This document shows, piece after piece, positions 17,209 to 26,011 of a stretch of DNA of 64,000 nt (its first letter is position 1; each line of letters opens with the position of its first letter). The stretch is from assembly GCA_035327305.1 (NCBI GenBank), contig DAOLDL010000001.1:62001-126000 (forward strand), in the 5' to 3' direction. Origin of the DNA: CALMUP01 sp035327305 (lineage in GTDB: Bacteria > Verrucomicrobiota > Kiritimatiellia > CAIVKH01). A program made the position numbers and the translations under genes. The notes beneath the pieces are model-generated. The model was not told the DNA's origin. It made no database searches and was given only the letters and a program-made list of their open reading frames with translations.

Positions 17209-18636
17209 TCATTTGATTCGGGTGTATGCTTCCAGGGCTTTATCGCGCGCTTCAGCATGGTTGACCAGCGGACGGGGGTAGTGGGTTCCGAGGGAGACTC
17301 CAGCCTTTTGCAGGGTGTCAGAATTCAACTCATATATTCGATGAATGTCCGGTGCGGGCAGACCCCGCAAAGCTGGTAACCACCTTTTGACGTATGCACC
17401 TTCGGGATCGAATTTGACGGCCTGTAATGCAGGGTTGAATATACGGAAGTAGGGGGCGGCATCGGCACCGCAACCAGCCGTCCACTGCCAACCCAGTGTA
17501 TTATTTGCCAGATCGGCGTCCACCAATGTATCCCAAAACCACCGCGCACCTTCCTGCCAGGGAATAAGCAAATCCTTGACAAGAAACGAAGCCACAATCA
17601 TCCGGACTCTATTATGCATCCAACCCGTATGCCATAATTCATTCATGCCTGCGTCCACGATCGGGTAGCCGGTTCGGCCCTTCCGCCAGCTTCGGAAAAG
17701 CTCTTTGTTGGGTTCCCACGGAAATGCGGCAAAATTTTCCCGCAACGGTTGTTCCGGTGTATGTGGAAAATGAAAAAGAAGGTGATGGGCGAACTCTCGC
17801 CAGATCAACTGTCGCAAGTAAGGTTCGGCGTTTACCGCTTTTTCGCAGGCATGCCAGATTTGGCGCGGACTTATTTCCCCGAAATGTAAATGTGGTGATA
17901 GACGGGATGTGCCCGTCAGGTCGGGTCGGTCGCGGTTCGACTTGTATTGTGTTACGTTGCGGTTGCGAAATTCATTCAACAACTCAATTGCGCCACCTTC
18001 TCCGGGTGTCCAGGTTTCACGCATTCCTTTCGCCCAATCAAGAGCCGGAAGCAACGTGAGATCGTCTATCGAAAGCGACCAGGGTGGTTTGGTCAGTCGG
18101 GTAAGATGTTTGGGCGCAGGGTGGGGATTTCCCGGACTGCCATATATTCCACATGCCTTGTAAAAGGGTGTGAATACCTGGTAAGGATTTCCCTGTTGCG
18201 TTTCAATGGTCCACGGCTCAAAGAGCAGGTGTCCGTTGAAGGATTTTACGATGATTCCGTCAGAACGGAGTTCAGTCTTGATCATTTTGTCGCGTTCTAT
18301 GACGGCCGGTTCGTAAAGGCGATTCCAAACCACATGTGTGGCTGACGTATCGAGTATGATGCTTCGAAGTGCGGGTAACGAGGGGCCTTTGCGAATAATC
18401 AGGGCAGAGTGTCGCTTTTCAAGTTCGCCCTGAAGTCGCTTCAAGGAATAATGCAACCACCAGCGAGAAGCCGCTCCGGGAGCCCATGGCTCTTCTTCGT
18501 CCGGTGCCCAGATAAATACAGGTATTATTTTAAGTCCGGATTCAACTGCCGCCAACAATGCAGGATTGTCGGCAATACGCAGGTCGCGGCGAATCCACCA
18601 AACGATGCTCCCTCCGTCATGTTTCACCGATCTCAT
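17209..18636 (-). CDS. phrB: Deoxyribodipyrimidine photolyase (cryptochrome/photolyase family)
   Basis: This blue-light-driven flavoprotein would repair UV-induced pyrimidine dimers. The N-terminal antenna domain begins with IVWWIRRDLRIADNPAL (about residue 10). The C-terminal FAD-binding domain has the signatures LIWREFAHHLLFHFPH, GRTGYPIVDAGMNELWHTGW and the block NTLGWQWTAGCGADAAPYFRI. All are full length, as expected for a class I CPD photolyase. I chose the ATG at 18636 (475 residues); an upstream in-frame start at 18687 would add 17 atypical residues. It is near, but not in, the lipid-modification operon at 22.4-27.3 kb, a pairing seen in photo-oxidative stress regulons. Confidence 0.92.
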   Translation of the reverse strand: MRSVKHDGGSIVWWIRRDLRIADNPALLAAVESGLKIIPVFIWAPDEEEPWAPGAASRWWLHYSLKRLQGELEKRHSALIIRKGPSLPALRSIILDTSATHVVWNRLYEPAVIERDKMIKTELRSDGIIVKSFNGHLLFEPWTIETQQGNPYQVFTPFYKACGIYGSPGNPHPAPKHLTRLTKPPWSLSIDDLTLLPALDWAKGMRETWTPGEGGAIELLNEFRNRNVTQYKSNRDRPDLTGTSRLSPHLHFGEISPRQIWHACEKAVNAEPYLRQLIWREFAHHLLFHFPHTPEQPLRENFAAFPWEPNKELFRSWRKGRTGYPIVDAGMNELWHTGWMHNRVRMIVASFLVKDLLIPWQEGARWFWDTLVDADLANNTLGWQWTAGCGADAAPYFRIFNPALQAVKFDPEGAYVKRWLPALRGLPAPDIHRIYELNSDTLQKAGVSLGTHYPRPLVNHAEARDKALEAYTRIK

Positions 18637-18728
18637 AATATCATAGTATCCAACATTATGAGGTAATTGCAAATGAAGGCAAATCAACGTTTTGTCATTA
18701 ACGTATCAACCCTGTGGCGCCTGGCTCA

Positions 18729-20345
18729 TCAGAATTCACGCTCGGTATCTTTATTTTGAGTGGATGAGTCCCGGGTCGGCTCTTCACCCAGATAATGGCT
18801 GATCCTCCACGCATGATAGCAGAGGCGGTCCAACCAACGCATGGCGTCAAGCAGAGCCATCGCATCAGAAGGTGAAGCCTTACCGCCGGCGGTTTCTTGC
18901 AGTACGATCGGACGGTTTTGGCGACGGAGTTCAGCCATCGACGCGGCCGAGCTTCCGACGTGTTGCACCCAATTATCTTCAGCCCCCCCATGCAGTCCAT
19001 TTTCCGCGAGTGCCAACAATTCCAGCGTTTGATTCCCGGCGTGAACGAGCGGGTTCTGGCCGATCACACCTGGATAACCGGCGGGGGGGCGGAGATGCGC
19101 TTGAATGCGCGAAAGATGATCGATCGCATGCATTTGACTCACCCGTAGTCCGGAAAGCGGCTGATCTTCATTGACCGGGGGAATTTTATGGAAAAAGTTT
19201 TCGATATCCTCCATGGCGTGTCGCAATTTGTCGGCCTGATATGACTGAATAACACCATGGTTCTGTATTGTCTGGCGAAGTAGCAGGAACGTATTTGAAG
19301 CGGTTTCCGCCAGAGCCCGGCGGGTTGCTTCCAATGCCACCGATGGCGCCAGAAGCAATGTATGATCGAGGTGTCGTGTCAGTGGAGGATCACGATCAGG
19401 AAGTAACCGTTCAATCAAGGACGCATAGCGTTGCACCATGGGCAGGAAAATTGCCACCCCGACGGCCACAAACAACGAGTGAAATGCGGCGAGGCTCATG
19501 GCGCCCGGTTCCAGCCATTCACGCGCTTGAGCGAAGGCAAGCGCATTGAGAAACAATGGCAGGAGGGCGATAGCAATCAGGCCGGTGGCCAAATTAAAAG
19601 AAACATGCGCCAAAGCGGTTCGTTTTGCCGAAACGGTCCCGCCGATGGCGGCCAAAGCGCCGGTAATGGTCGTGCCTATCGCCGCACCGATCACCAGCGA
19701 GGCGGCCTGATCAAATTGAATTGCGCCGGTATGCAGTGCGGTAAGGGTGGTCGCCACTGCCGCGCTGGACGATTGCATGATGACCGTCAGCAGGATGCCG
19801 ATGGCCATGGCGATCAGTTTTCCTGATACTCCAGTGGCCGGCAATCTCGTCAGATCGAACGCCGCGGTCAAACTGCGCATGCCTTCCTGAAGAGTTTCAA
19901 TACCAACGAATATCAGCCCGAATCCGGCCAGTGCCAGGCCAAGTGACCGGCCCCGACCGGTAGTCAAAAGGCGCAGGAAAGCTCCGATTCCAACCAATGG
20001 CAGGGCATAGAATCCTACACTGATTTTCAGTCCAAGCCCGGCGATGATCCATCCGGTAAAAGTCGTGCCCAGGCTTGCGCCGAATACCACGCCGATGGCT
20101 TGGGGAAACGTCAGCAATCCCGCACTGACAAATCCGATCACTGTAACGGTTGTTGCGCTGGAAGACTGAACCATGGCCGTGACCAGCGCGCCTGATACAA
20201 AGGCCTTGGCCGGAGTTCCGGTAAAGCGCACCAAGGCACGTCGCAGAGCATCTCCGGCAAAAGTTTTTAGACCATCCGTGAGCAATACCATTCCCAAAAG
20301 GAACAGTCCGATCCCTCCGGTTAATTTGAATATCATTTCCAGCAT
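18729..20345 (-). CDS. Na+/phosphate symporter (NptA/YjbB family) with PhoU-like tail
   Basis: This 538-residue membrane protein has two inverted Na/Pi-cotransporter repeats. Each carries the substrate motif: QSSSATT at about residue 60 and QSSSAAV at about 190, followed by GTT-containing re-entrant loops (GASLGTTFTGW, GAAIGTTITGA). After the last helix (about 310) comes a soluble helical region to 538 that resembles a PhoU domain, as in NptA/YjbB. It would take up or export inorganic phosphate with sodium. It is transcribed away from mgtE from a shared 53-base gap. Its proximity to the Pho genes suggests a phosphate function, though no Pho box is seen at its start. Confidence 0.88.
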   Translation of the reverse strand: MLEMIFKLTGGIGLFLLGMVLLTDGLKTFAGDALRRALVRFTGTPAKAFVSGALVTAMVQSSSATTVTVIGFVSAGLLTFPQAIGVVFGASLGTTFTGWIIAGLGLKISVGFYALPLVGIGAFLRLLTTGRGRSLGLALAGFGLIFVGIETLQEGMRSLTAAFDLTRLPATGVSGKLIAMAIGILLTVIMQSSSAAVATTLTALHTGAIQFDQAASLVIGAAIGTTITGALAAIGGTVSAKRTALAHVSFNLATGLIAIALLPLFLNALAFAQAREWLEPGAMSLAAFHSLFVAVGVAIFLPMVQRYASLIERLLPDRDPPLTRHLDHTLLLAPSVALEATRRALAETASNTFLLLRQTIQNHGVIQSYQADKLRHAMEDIENFFHKIPPVNEDQPLSGLRVSQMHAIDHLSRIQAHLRPPAGYPGVIGQNPLVHAGNQTLELLALAENGLHGGAEDNWVQHVGSSAASMAELRRQNRPIVLQETAGGKASPSDAMALLDAMRWLDRLCYHAWRISHYLGEEPTRDSSTQNKDTEREF

Positions 20346-20398
20346 GTAGATATTATTCCATGGTTGGTTCGCGCTGTCGATTACGTTAAGATGTCGTC

Positions 20399-21763
20399 AT
20401 GTCACCTGCTGAAGAAACATATCATCTGAAGGAACTACTGCTACCCGACATCGTGGAAATGATCGAGGAGCGTGACTGGACCGGACTTCGTGAAGCGCTG
20501 TCTTCGTGGCCTCCTCCGGAACTGGCTGATTTGCTGACCGATCTGGAGAAGCCTCAACGTGTGTTTCTATTCCGTGCCCTGGCCAAAGAACCATCCGCGG
20601 TGATATTTTCCTATCTGCCGCCCTCCGCTCAAGATGATTTGCTCGCCGCGCTGACGGATGAAGAAACCCGGCGTTTGCTCGACGAAATGGAACCCGACGA
20701 CCGCACGCAACTGCTGGAGGAAATGCCGGAGGAAATCACCCGGAGATTACTGGCAAACATGAGTCCGGAAGATTTGCGTGAATCCCGCATACTTTTGGGA
20801 TTCCCGGAAGAAAGTGTCGGGCGCCTGATGACGCCGGCTTATACCACGATTCAGCCGGGATGGACGGTGGAAAAGGCGCTGGAACACATTCGCGCCACTG
20901 GTGCGCAAAGCGAATCCCTGCATGCCGTCTATGTTGTCAGCGATCGAAACCAACTGCTCGGCCGGGTGCTTTTGCGCCACTTGGTAACCGCGGATCCATC
21001 CAAGCGGGTTGATTCGCTCATGTCCCTCAATGTGGTGCATATCCCGCCGACAGCCGACCGTGAACAGGCAGTGCAGTTATTTGATCGGTATGATTTGATT
21101 GTGCTACCGGTAGTCGGAGTCGACGGTACCTTGCTCGGTATCGTTACGGTTGATGACATACTCGATGTCGCCCGCAAAGAAACTACCGAAGACTTTCAGA
21201 AAATCGGATCGGTAGGTCACATTCCGGGAAGTATTCGGGAGGCTCCGGTGAATTTGCTGTATCGCCGTCGTATCGGCTGGCTGTTGACGCTTGTGGTAGT
21301 CAACATCATCTCCGGGGCGGCGATTGCGCACTTTGAAGACACCATTGCCGCCGTGGTTGCCCTGGTGTTTTTTCTGCCGGTTTTGATCGGCAGTGCAGGA
21401 AATGCCGGTTCGCAATCCGCCACGCTGATCATTCGAGGTCTGGCAACCGGGGATGTTACGATGGAAGATTGGTGGAAAATGCTGGCGAAGGAGCTTGGCG
21501 TTGCCCTGTTGCTTGGCGTTACCATGGCAATCGGCATCTGGGCGATCGGTATCTTGCGCACTTCGTTGGCGGTGGCTTTGGTGGTCGGAGCATCCATGAT
21601 GCTGGTTGTCCTGATGGGATGTGTAATCGGCTTTGCCATGCCGTTCATCCTCAACCGACTGAAGTTCGATCCTGCGGCGGCGAGCGTTCCACTCATCACT
21701 TCAATTTGTGATATCAGCGGCGTTATCGTCTATTTCTCTCTGGCCACATATTTCCTGATGTAA
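20399..21763 (+). CDS. mgtE: Magnesium transporter MgtE
   Basis: MgtE is a Mg2+-gated magnesium channel of the inner membrane. The 454-residue protein has the three expected parts: a helical N domain (about 10-130, with repeats such as LLDEMEPDDRTQLLEEMPEE), a pair of CBS domains (about 135-260), and a pore domain of five helices (about 285-454) with the conserved GNAGSQSATLIIRGLATGD loop that lines the pore. The start has no clear ribosome site, but the N-terminus fits the family. It is divergent from the Na/Pi symporter gene. Confidence 0.95.
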   Translation: MSPAEETYHLKELLLPDIVEMIEERDWTGLREALSSWPPPELADLLTDLEKPQRVFLFRALAKEPSAVIFSYLPPSAQDDLLAALTDEETRRLLDEMEPDDRTQLLEEMPEEITRRLLANMSPEDLRESRILLGFPEESVGRLMTPAYTTIQPGWTVEKALEHIRATGAQSESLHAVYVVSDRNQLLGRVLLRHLVTADPSKRVDSLMSLNVVHIPPTADREQAVQLFDRYDLIVLPVVGVDGTLLGIVTVDDILDVARKETTEDFQKIGSVGHIPGSIREAPVNLLYRRRIGWLLTLVVVNIISGAAIAHFEDTIAAVVALVFFLPVLIGSAGNAGSQSATLIIRGLATGDVTMEDWWKMLAKELGVALLLGVTMAIGIWAIGILRTSLAVALVVGASMMLVVLMGCVIGFAMPFILNRLKFDPAAASVPLITSICDISGVIVYFSLATYFLM

Positions 21764-21780
21764 TCACCGTTGATATTAAC

Positions 21781-22413
21781 TTGCCGCGGCCGGGTTACAT
21801 GCTAAATAGCATGATCATGCGCAGAACAATATATATCGTCCGTCATGGATTGCGGATGGATTCCAAAAATCCGGAATGGCGTCTGAATGCGGATTATCCG
21901 CAGGATCCGGCATTATCCGCCCGGGGATTTCAGCAGGCTTATGATTTGGCGCAACATCTTAAGGATTCTGGAATACGTCATATTTATTCGTCGCCATATT
22001 TACGGGCCCGCCAGACCGCGCAACCTCTTGCGGATATGATTGATGTTCCTGTTCAAATTGAAGATGGTTTGCGCGAATGGTTGAATCCGGAGTGGACGAA
22101 AGAACCACCGAGACTCTGCGAGTACCTCAATCTGGAACATTCGCTGGTGCGACCGTCTTTTCCAGAAACCGATGAACAGGCATGGCTCCGCTCTGGAAAG
22201 ACCGCTTTGCTTATCGCCGCGCGCCATGATTGTCCGTTGCTGATGGTCACGCACGGGCATACCATGTGCGGCGCTGTTTTTGGTTTGCTGAACAGACGCG
22301 ACATCGAGGTGAAATGCGATTACTGCTCTTTAACGGAGATTCACCTCGAGTTATCCGGGGCAACGATGATCCGTAATGGTGACCGCTCGTTTTTAAAAGA
22401 ACACAAGGTTTAA
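21781..22413 (+). CDS. Histidine phosphatase superfamily protein (phosphoglycerate mutase-like)
   Basis: This 210-residue protein has the histidine phosphatase core: RHG at residues 21-23 (nucleophile His22), the paired arginine region YLRARQTAQ near 73-81, an acid in DGLREW (Glu99) and the second histidine in VTHGHTMCG (His158). The RHGLRMDSKNPEW opening resembles the UBASH3/STS-1-like branch rather than true glycolytic mutase. The substrate is unknown. An in-frame ATG at 21817 could be the real start; no ribosome site decides it. Its stop codon overlaps the convergent stop of the next gene by four bases. Confidence 0.8.
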   Translation: MPRPGYMLNSMIMRRTIYIVRHGLRMDSKNPEWRLNADYPQDPALSARGFQQAYDLAQHLKDSGIRHIYSSPYLRARQTAQPLADMIDVPVQIEDGLREWLNPEWTKEPPRLCEYLNLEHSLVRPSFPETDEQAWLRSGKTALLIAARHDCPLLMVTHGHTMCGAVFGLLNRRDIEVKCDYCSLTEIHLELSGATMIRNGDRSFLKEHKV

Positions 22414-22844
22414 TCGTTCAGGTGGGAAAGGTTCCTGATAGCCACCAGCGATACCAGTCGAATACTCCAGGCAAAGGTTCTGATCCAATTGAACTGGACC
22501 AGGCGTTGGTGAACATCCAGGTTATAGCCACGACTTAATTGATGATGACAAGGTATCTGAATCGTAAATGTGGAAACCCAGATGATTACCAGCAACCCGA
22601 CGTTGAACGCACCCAATATCATTGGAAGCGCGAATAGCAAAAGAATGCCGGTAATCAACTCAATCAACATTGCCGGCCCAACCACGTATCCCATGATTCT
22701 GGTGTACTTGTGATGATACGCAACAAATCGATTCACGGGAATATCGTGAAACCATGGATAGTGAATAAGCTGTACGAACCAGATAATTCCGGTCATGTAA
22801 GCGGTCGCTGAAAGATGCAGTAGAAATAATGTCGATTCAGCCAT
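22410..22844 (-). CDS. Four-helix integral membrane protein of the lipid-modification operon
   Basis: This 144-residue protein has four hydrophobic segments (about residues 5-27, 48-70, 76-97 and 122-138) and histidines near the membrane surface (LIHYPWFHDI, AYHHKYTRIMG, PCHHQLSRGY). The layout resembles small DUF1772-like or heme/quinone-binding helical bundles, but I cannot assign a family. It is the last gene of a minus-strand operon with an SRPBCC protein, an SDR, a DUF1365-CFA fusion and an FAD protein, overlapping the SRPBCC gene by eight bases, which suggests it acts on the same membrane lipids. Confidence 0.7.
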   Translation of the reverse strand: MAESTLFLLHLSATAYMTGIIWFVQLIHYPWFHDIPVNRFVAYHHKYTRIMGYVVGPAMLIELITGILLLFALPMILGAFNVGLLVIIWVSTFTIQIPCHHQLSRGYNLDVHQRLVQFNWIRTFAWSIRLVSLVAIRNLSHLND

Positions 22845-23298
22845 GACGTTGAATTGCTTTGAGCGTTACATCGTGACGAAACGCAAACAACCTGTCGAAT
22901 TTCCTCATGACGAACCATTTGCCGATCCAATATCCAATAACGCCCAAAGGCATTGAAAATGTTATGGTATCGGAAAGTACACATGTTCCAGGCTCGATAT
23001 TACGCATCACATGTTCGTGCCGATAGTACCGAAAGGGTCCGGTTAATTGCACATCGCAGAATTGATGTCCGTTCACATAAGATTCATGCATTAATTCCCA
23101 CCGGAATCGAAACGGCCACTTTCCAACACGAATGATGGCCTTTGCGCCGTTCCGTATATGACCATCATGATGAACCACCGTTACTGGTTCGCCGGGCGGA
23201 AGCAATGTCGTGAATGCGCCGGGTGACTCGTGCCAGGCGAAAAGTTCAGCCGCGGAACATGGCATTCGGCTTTCCTTTTGAAAAACCAGTGTTTTCAT
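22837..23298 (-). CDS. SRPBCC-family (START-like) ligand-binding protein
   Basis: This 153-residue protein has the features of COG4276-like SRPBCC proteins: an N-terminal strand (KTLVFQKESRMPCSAAELFAWHE), the mid-region motif WRWELMHESYVNGHQFCDVQ-like strands with LTGPFRYYRHEHVM, and an amphipathic C-terminal helix lining a hydrophobic pocket. Such proteins bind hydrophobic ligands. I place the start at 23298, where the ATG overlaps the SDR stop (ATGA); an upstream in-frame start at 23355 would run into the SDR gene. The ligand is presumably a lipid, given the neighbouring fatty-acid methyltransferase (inference). Confidence 0.8.
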   Translation of the reverse strand: MKTLVFQKESRMPCSAAELFAWHESPGAFTTLLPPGEPVTVVHHDGHIRNGAKAIIRVGKWPFRFRWELMHESYVNGHQFCDVQLTGPFRYYRHEHVMRNIEPGTCVLSDTITFSMPLGVIGYWIGKWFVMRKFDRLFAFRHDVTLKAIQRHG

Positions 23299-24041
23299 CG
23301 ACCGCGCACCGCGCTTAATCCACCATCGACCCGGATTATTTGTCCGGTGATCCAACTTTGTCCGGGATCAACCAGCCATGCCGCGGCAGATGCAATATCT
23401 TCAGGGTTGCCAATTCTACCCAATGGATGCAACGCCACGGATGCCTTGAGTGAAGCATCGTTGCCGGTAATCCGGGAGGCGAGGGGTGTATTTGTGAGTC
23501 CCGGAGCAACCGCATTAACGCGTATGTTTTTACTGGCGTAGGTGGCGGCGGCGCTGATAACCAGGCCATCGATGCCGGCCTTCGCCGCGCCAATCGCTTC
23601 ATGATTGGGCAGTCCGATACCGGTTGCCACCGTGGAAAAAAATACCATGGAACCGCCAGACCCGAACATGGCTTTTGCACCATGCTTTAAAATGAGAAAT
23701 GAACTTATAAGATTTGTAGTCAGTGTCGATGTGAATTCCTCAAGCGTCGTAATATGCGCGGGTTTCAGAAGCATCGAACCGACAGCGTGAATAATGCCAT
23801 CCACTCGACCATGGGTCTGCAAAGCTCTATCCATTAAATCAGCAACACTGGCTTCATCGGTCGCATCACATTTTATTTTCAAGGTGTTGTATTTCGCGGC
23901 AACGGAATCAAGTTTTTCCTGATTGCGGGATGATAGAATGAGCCGGAAATTTTGCTGACCCAGTAATTCGGCGGTCGCGGAGCCTATACCGCCACTGGCC
24001 CCGATGATCAAGATTACAGGGGCGCCGCTCATGGACGTCAC
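23295..24041 (-). CDS. Short-chain dehydrogenase/reductase family protein lacking the catalytic tyrosine
   Basis: This 248-residue Rossmann-fold protein has the cofactor motif GASGGIG near residue 15, the NAG-type region IIHAVGS near 84, and the C-terminal IRVNAVAPG and IRVDGG blocks. The usual YxxxK active site reads IGAAK (in HEAIGAAKAG), so the tyrosine is replaced by isoleucine, while the serine (FFSTV) and lysine are kept. It may have lost reductase activity or use another acid. The GTG start overlaps the stop of the DUF1365-CFA gene (GTGA), and the stop overlaps the SRPBCC gene, placing it inside the lipid operon. Confidence 0.85.
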   Translation of the reverse strand: MTSMSGAPVILIIGASGGIGSATAELLGQQNFRLILSSRNQEKLDSVAAKYNTLKIKCDATDEASVADLMDRALQTHGRVDGIIHAVGSMLLKPAHITTLEEFTSTLTTNLISSFLILKHGAKAMFGSGGSMVFFSTVATGIGLPNHEAIGAAKAGIDGLVISAAATYASKNIRVNAVAPGLTNTPLASRITGNDASLKASVALHPLGRIGNPEDIASAAAWLVDPGQSWITGQIIRVDGGLSAVRGR

Positions 24042-26011
24042 GCGGAATGATGTTGATCCGTTGACTTTACCAGGACCAGATGATGATTATCAAGCGTCCG
24101 GGTGGCAAATGCCGCTTCACAATATGAAAAGTAATACTTCCACGTCCGGTAAAATACATCATCAAAACCCATGCGTGTCAGTTCGTCGCGCTTACTGTCC
24201 AGGCGACCACTCCAATGTCTAAGGGTCGTTGCGTAATGCACGCCTATGGTTTCAGCCTTTGCTATCAGGAGTTTGGAGCTTGCGGACATTGCCATTGTTA
24301 ACGCTTCGACAGAGGGTAAATGGCCTCCCGGGAAGATATGTTTTTGAATCCAATCCACACTTTTACGGTAGGCATTGTACCGTTGATGGGGAATTGTGAT
24401 GACTTGCAACACGGCTAATCCGTCTTGTTTAAGAACATGGTCGATGGTTGAAAAATACGTTTCAAAATGCTCGTGCCCTACGGCTTCGATCATTTCAACG
24501 GAAACCACGCGGTCAAATTCTCCTTCGACATCGCGGTAATCGCGAAGCAGGATTGTAACTTTGTCCTCCAATCGCTCTTTTTTAACCCGGTTTACGGCAT
24601 AGTCATATTGTTCCCGCGATATGGTGATTCCCGTGACTTTGCACCCGACCGATCGTGCAATTTCAATCGCCAGTCCACCCCAACCGCATCCGATTTCAAG
24701 CACATGATGATGCGGCTCCAGCCTGGCTTTATCAATCAGCGCATTCATTTTGTTCCGCTGTGCCTGTTCCAGGTCATCATCCGGCGAAGAAAACACCGCG
24801 GCGGAGTAAAGCATGGTAGGGTCGAGGAATAGGCTGAAAAAATCATTGCTCAAGTCGTAATGAGCCTCAATGTTCTTGCGGCTTATTCTTTTGGTGTTGG
24901 AACGGAGCAAGTGACCGGTTCGGTTGACCAGCCATTTCAGGCGGGACGTGGAATACTCTCCGTTTTTAAATGAATCACGGTTTGAAATCAGAAAACCCAC
25001 CAATCCGGTCAGGTCCGGGGTTTCCCATTGCCCGTACATATATGCTTCGCCCAGCCCGATATCGCCATCCAGCAGAACACGCCTGAAAAAAGTATAATCC
25101 TTGATGATAATTTGGGCGGTAACCGATACTCCCGGGGATCCATGGGTTTCCTGATTCCCGTCCGGCATGGTTACGAGCAAGGATCCATGATTGATACGTT
25201 TCAAAAGACTGCGAAACAGGCGAATTCCGACCTTTTCGATGATATTTGGTTTGGCAATTTTAATTGTCATAATGTTGTTTGGCGCTGGTTTTGGAAAATA
25301 TCGCATCTTTTTTCGAAAATACAAATGAGCGGCGTGAAAATGTATCCGGGGCAGGGTGAGTACATTTTGGATTGGAAACGACACAAGCGTTTTCAGAACG
25401 GATTTTCCGGTAATGGGTGCAGATTCCAAACCAACCAGGCCGCTACGGAAAACGACGACCCCATCCTTTTCCAGATCCACATGGATTTCCAGCCGGTCCT
25501 CATCTTGTTTGATCCGGAAATGATAATTACCTTTACGATCATTAAACGGAGAAACATGAAATGTTTTTTGAGACTGAAAACGTAGATCGCCCGGCGGATG
25601 TTCCATGGGATCCCGCAATGCATAAACATGCCGTTCGCCAAAGGTATTGTTGACTTCCGCAACCGCGGCAATGATCCGGCCTCCGGTATCATAGCCAAGG
25701 TAAAAGGAAACAGGATTGAAAACATACCCGAACACCCTGGGTACTGTAACGAGAACAACGTTGCTCACCAGCGGCGAATCGAAGTAGGCGGATATCCCAT
25801 CAATTAAAGGCTCGGCGCGGCCATTGAGGTAGTCACGGTCGTATAATGATAAAATATTCCGCTTGTTGTAGCCAATAAAGCGTGAAATATATTTATCATT
25901 CTTCAATTGATTCAAATTAAATGCCGCAAAAAAGGCGGGATAGTTAAATTGATGAACCTTGGGGGCCTCCCGGCGGTGATAAATACGCCCTTTGTATATC
26001 CGGCCAATCAC
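24038..26011 (-). CDS. DUF1365 domain fused to cyclopropane-fatty-acyl-phospholipid synthase-family methyltransferase
   Basis: This is a 657-residue two-domain protein. The N-terminal part (about 1-230) is a DUF1365 domain, recognisable by IYKGRIYHRREAPKVHQFNYP, FGYVFNPVSFYLGYD and VAEVNNTFGERHVY. The C-terminal part (about 270-657) is a SAM-dependent CFA-synthase-like domain with SAM motif VLEIGCGWGGLAIEIA at about 435, the ISREQYDYA motif, and the conserved YDLSNDFFSLFLD substrate block. In many bacteria these are two adjacent genes. I chose the GTG at 26011, which overlaps the stop of the FAD gene (GTGA), over an ATG at 26101 inside that gene. The likely role is modification of unsaturated membrane fatty acids. 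Confidence 0.9.
   Translation of the reverse strand: MIGRIYKGRIYHRREAPKVHQFNYPAFFAAFNLNQLKNDKYISRFIGYNKRNILSLYDRDYLNGRAEPLIDGISAYFDSPLVSNVVLVTVPRVFGYVFNPVSFYLGYDTGGRIIAAVAEVNNTFGERHVYALRDPMEHPPGDLRFQSQKTFHVSPFNDRKGNYHFRIKQDEDRLEIHVDLEKDGVVVFRSGLVGLESAPITGKSVLKTLVSFPIQNVLTLPRIHFHAAHLYFRKKMRYFPKPAPNNIMTIKIAKPNIIEKVGIRLFRSLLKRINHGSLLVTMPDGNQETHGSPGVSVTAQIIIKDYTFFRRVLLDGDIGLGEAYMYGQWETPDLTGLVGFLISNRDSFKNGEYSTSRLKWLVNRTGHLLRSNTKRISRKNIEAHYDLSNDFFSLFLDPTMLYSAAVFSSPDDDLEQAQRNKMNALIDKARLEPHHHVLEIGCGWGGLAIEIARSVGCKVTGITISREQYDYAVNRVKKERLEDKVTILLRDYRDVEGEFDRVVSVEMIEAVGHEHFETYFSTIDHVLKQDGLAVLQVITIPHQRYNAYRKSVDWIQKHIFPGGHLPSVEALTMAMSASSKLLIAKAETIGVHYATTLRHWSGRLDSKRDELTRMGFDDVFYRTWKYYFSYCEAAFATRTLDNHHLVLVKSTDQHHSA

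Noticed and set aside
25028..25585. 185-residue plus-strand frame opposite the DUF1365-CFA gene
   Set aside because: Antisense to a strong two-domain protein, with no ribosome site or homology pattern.
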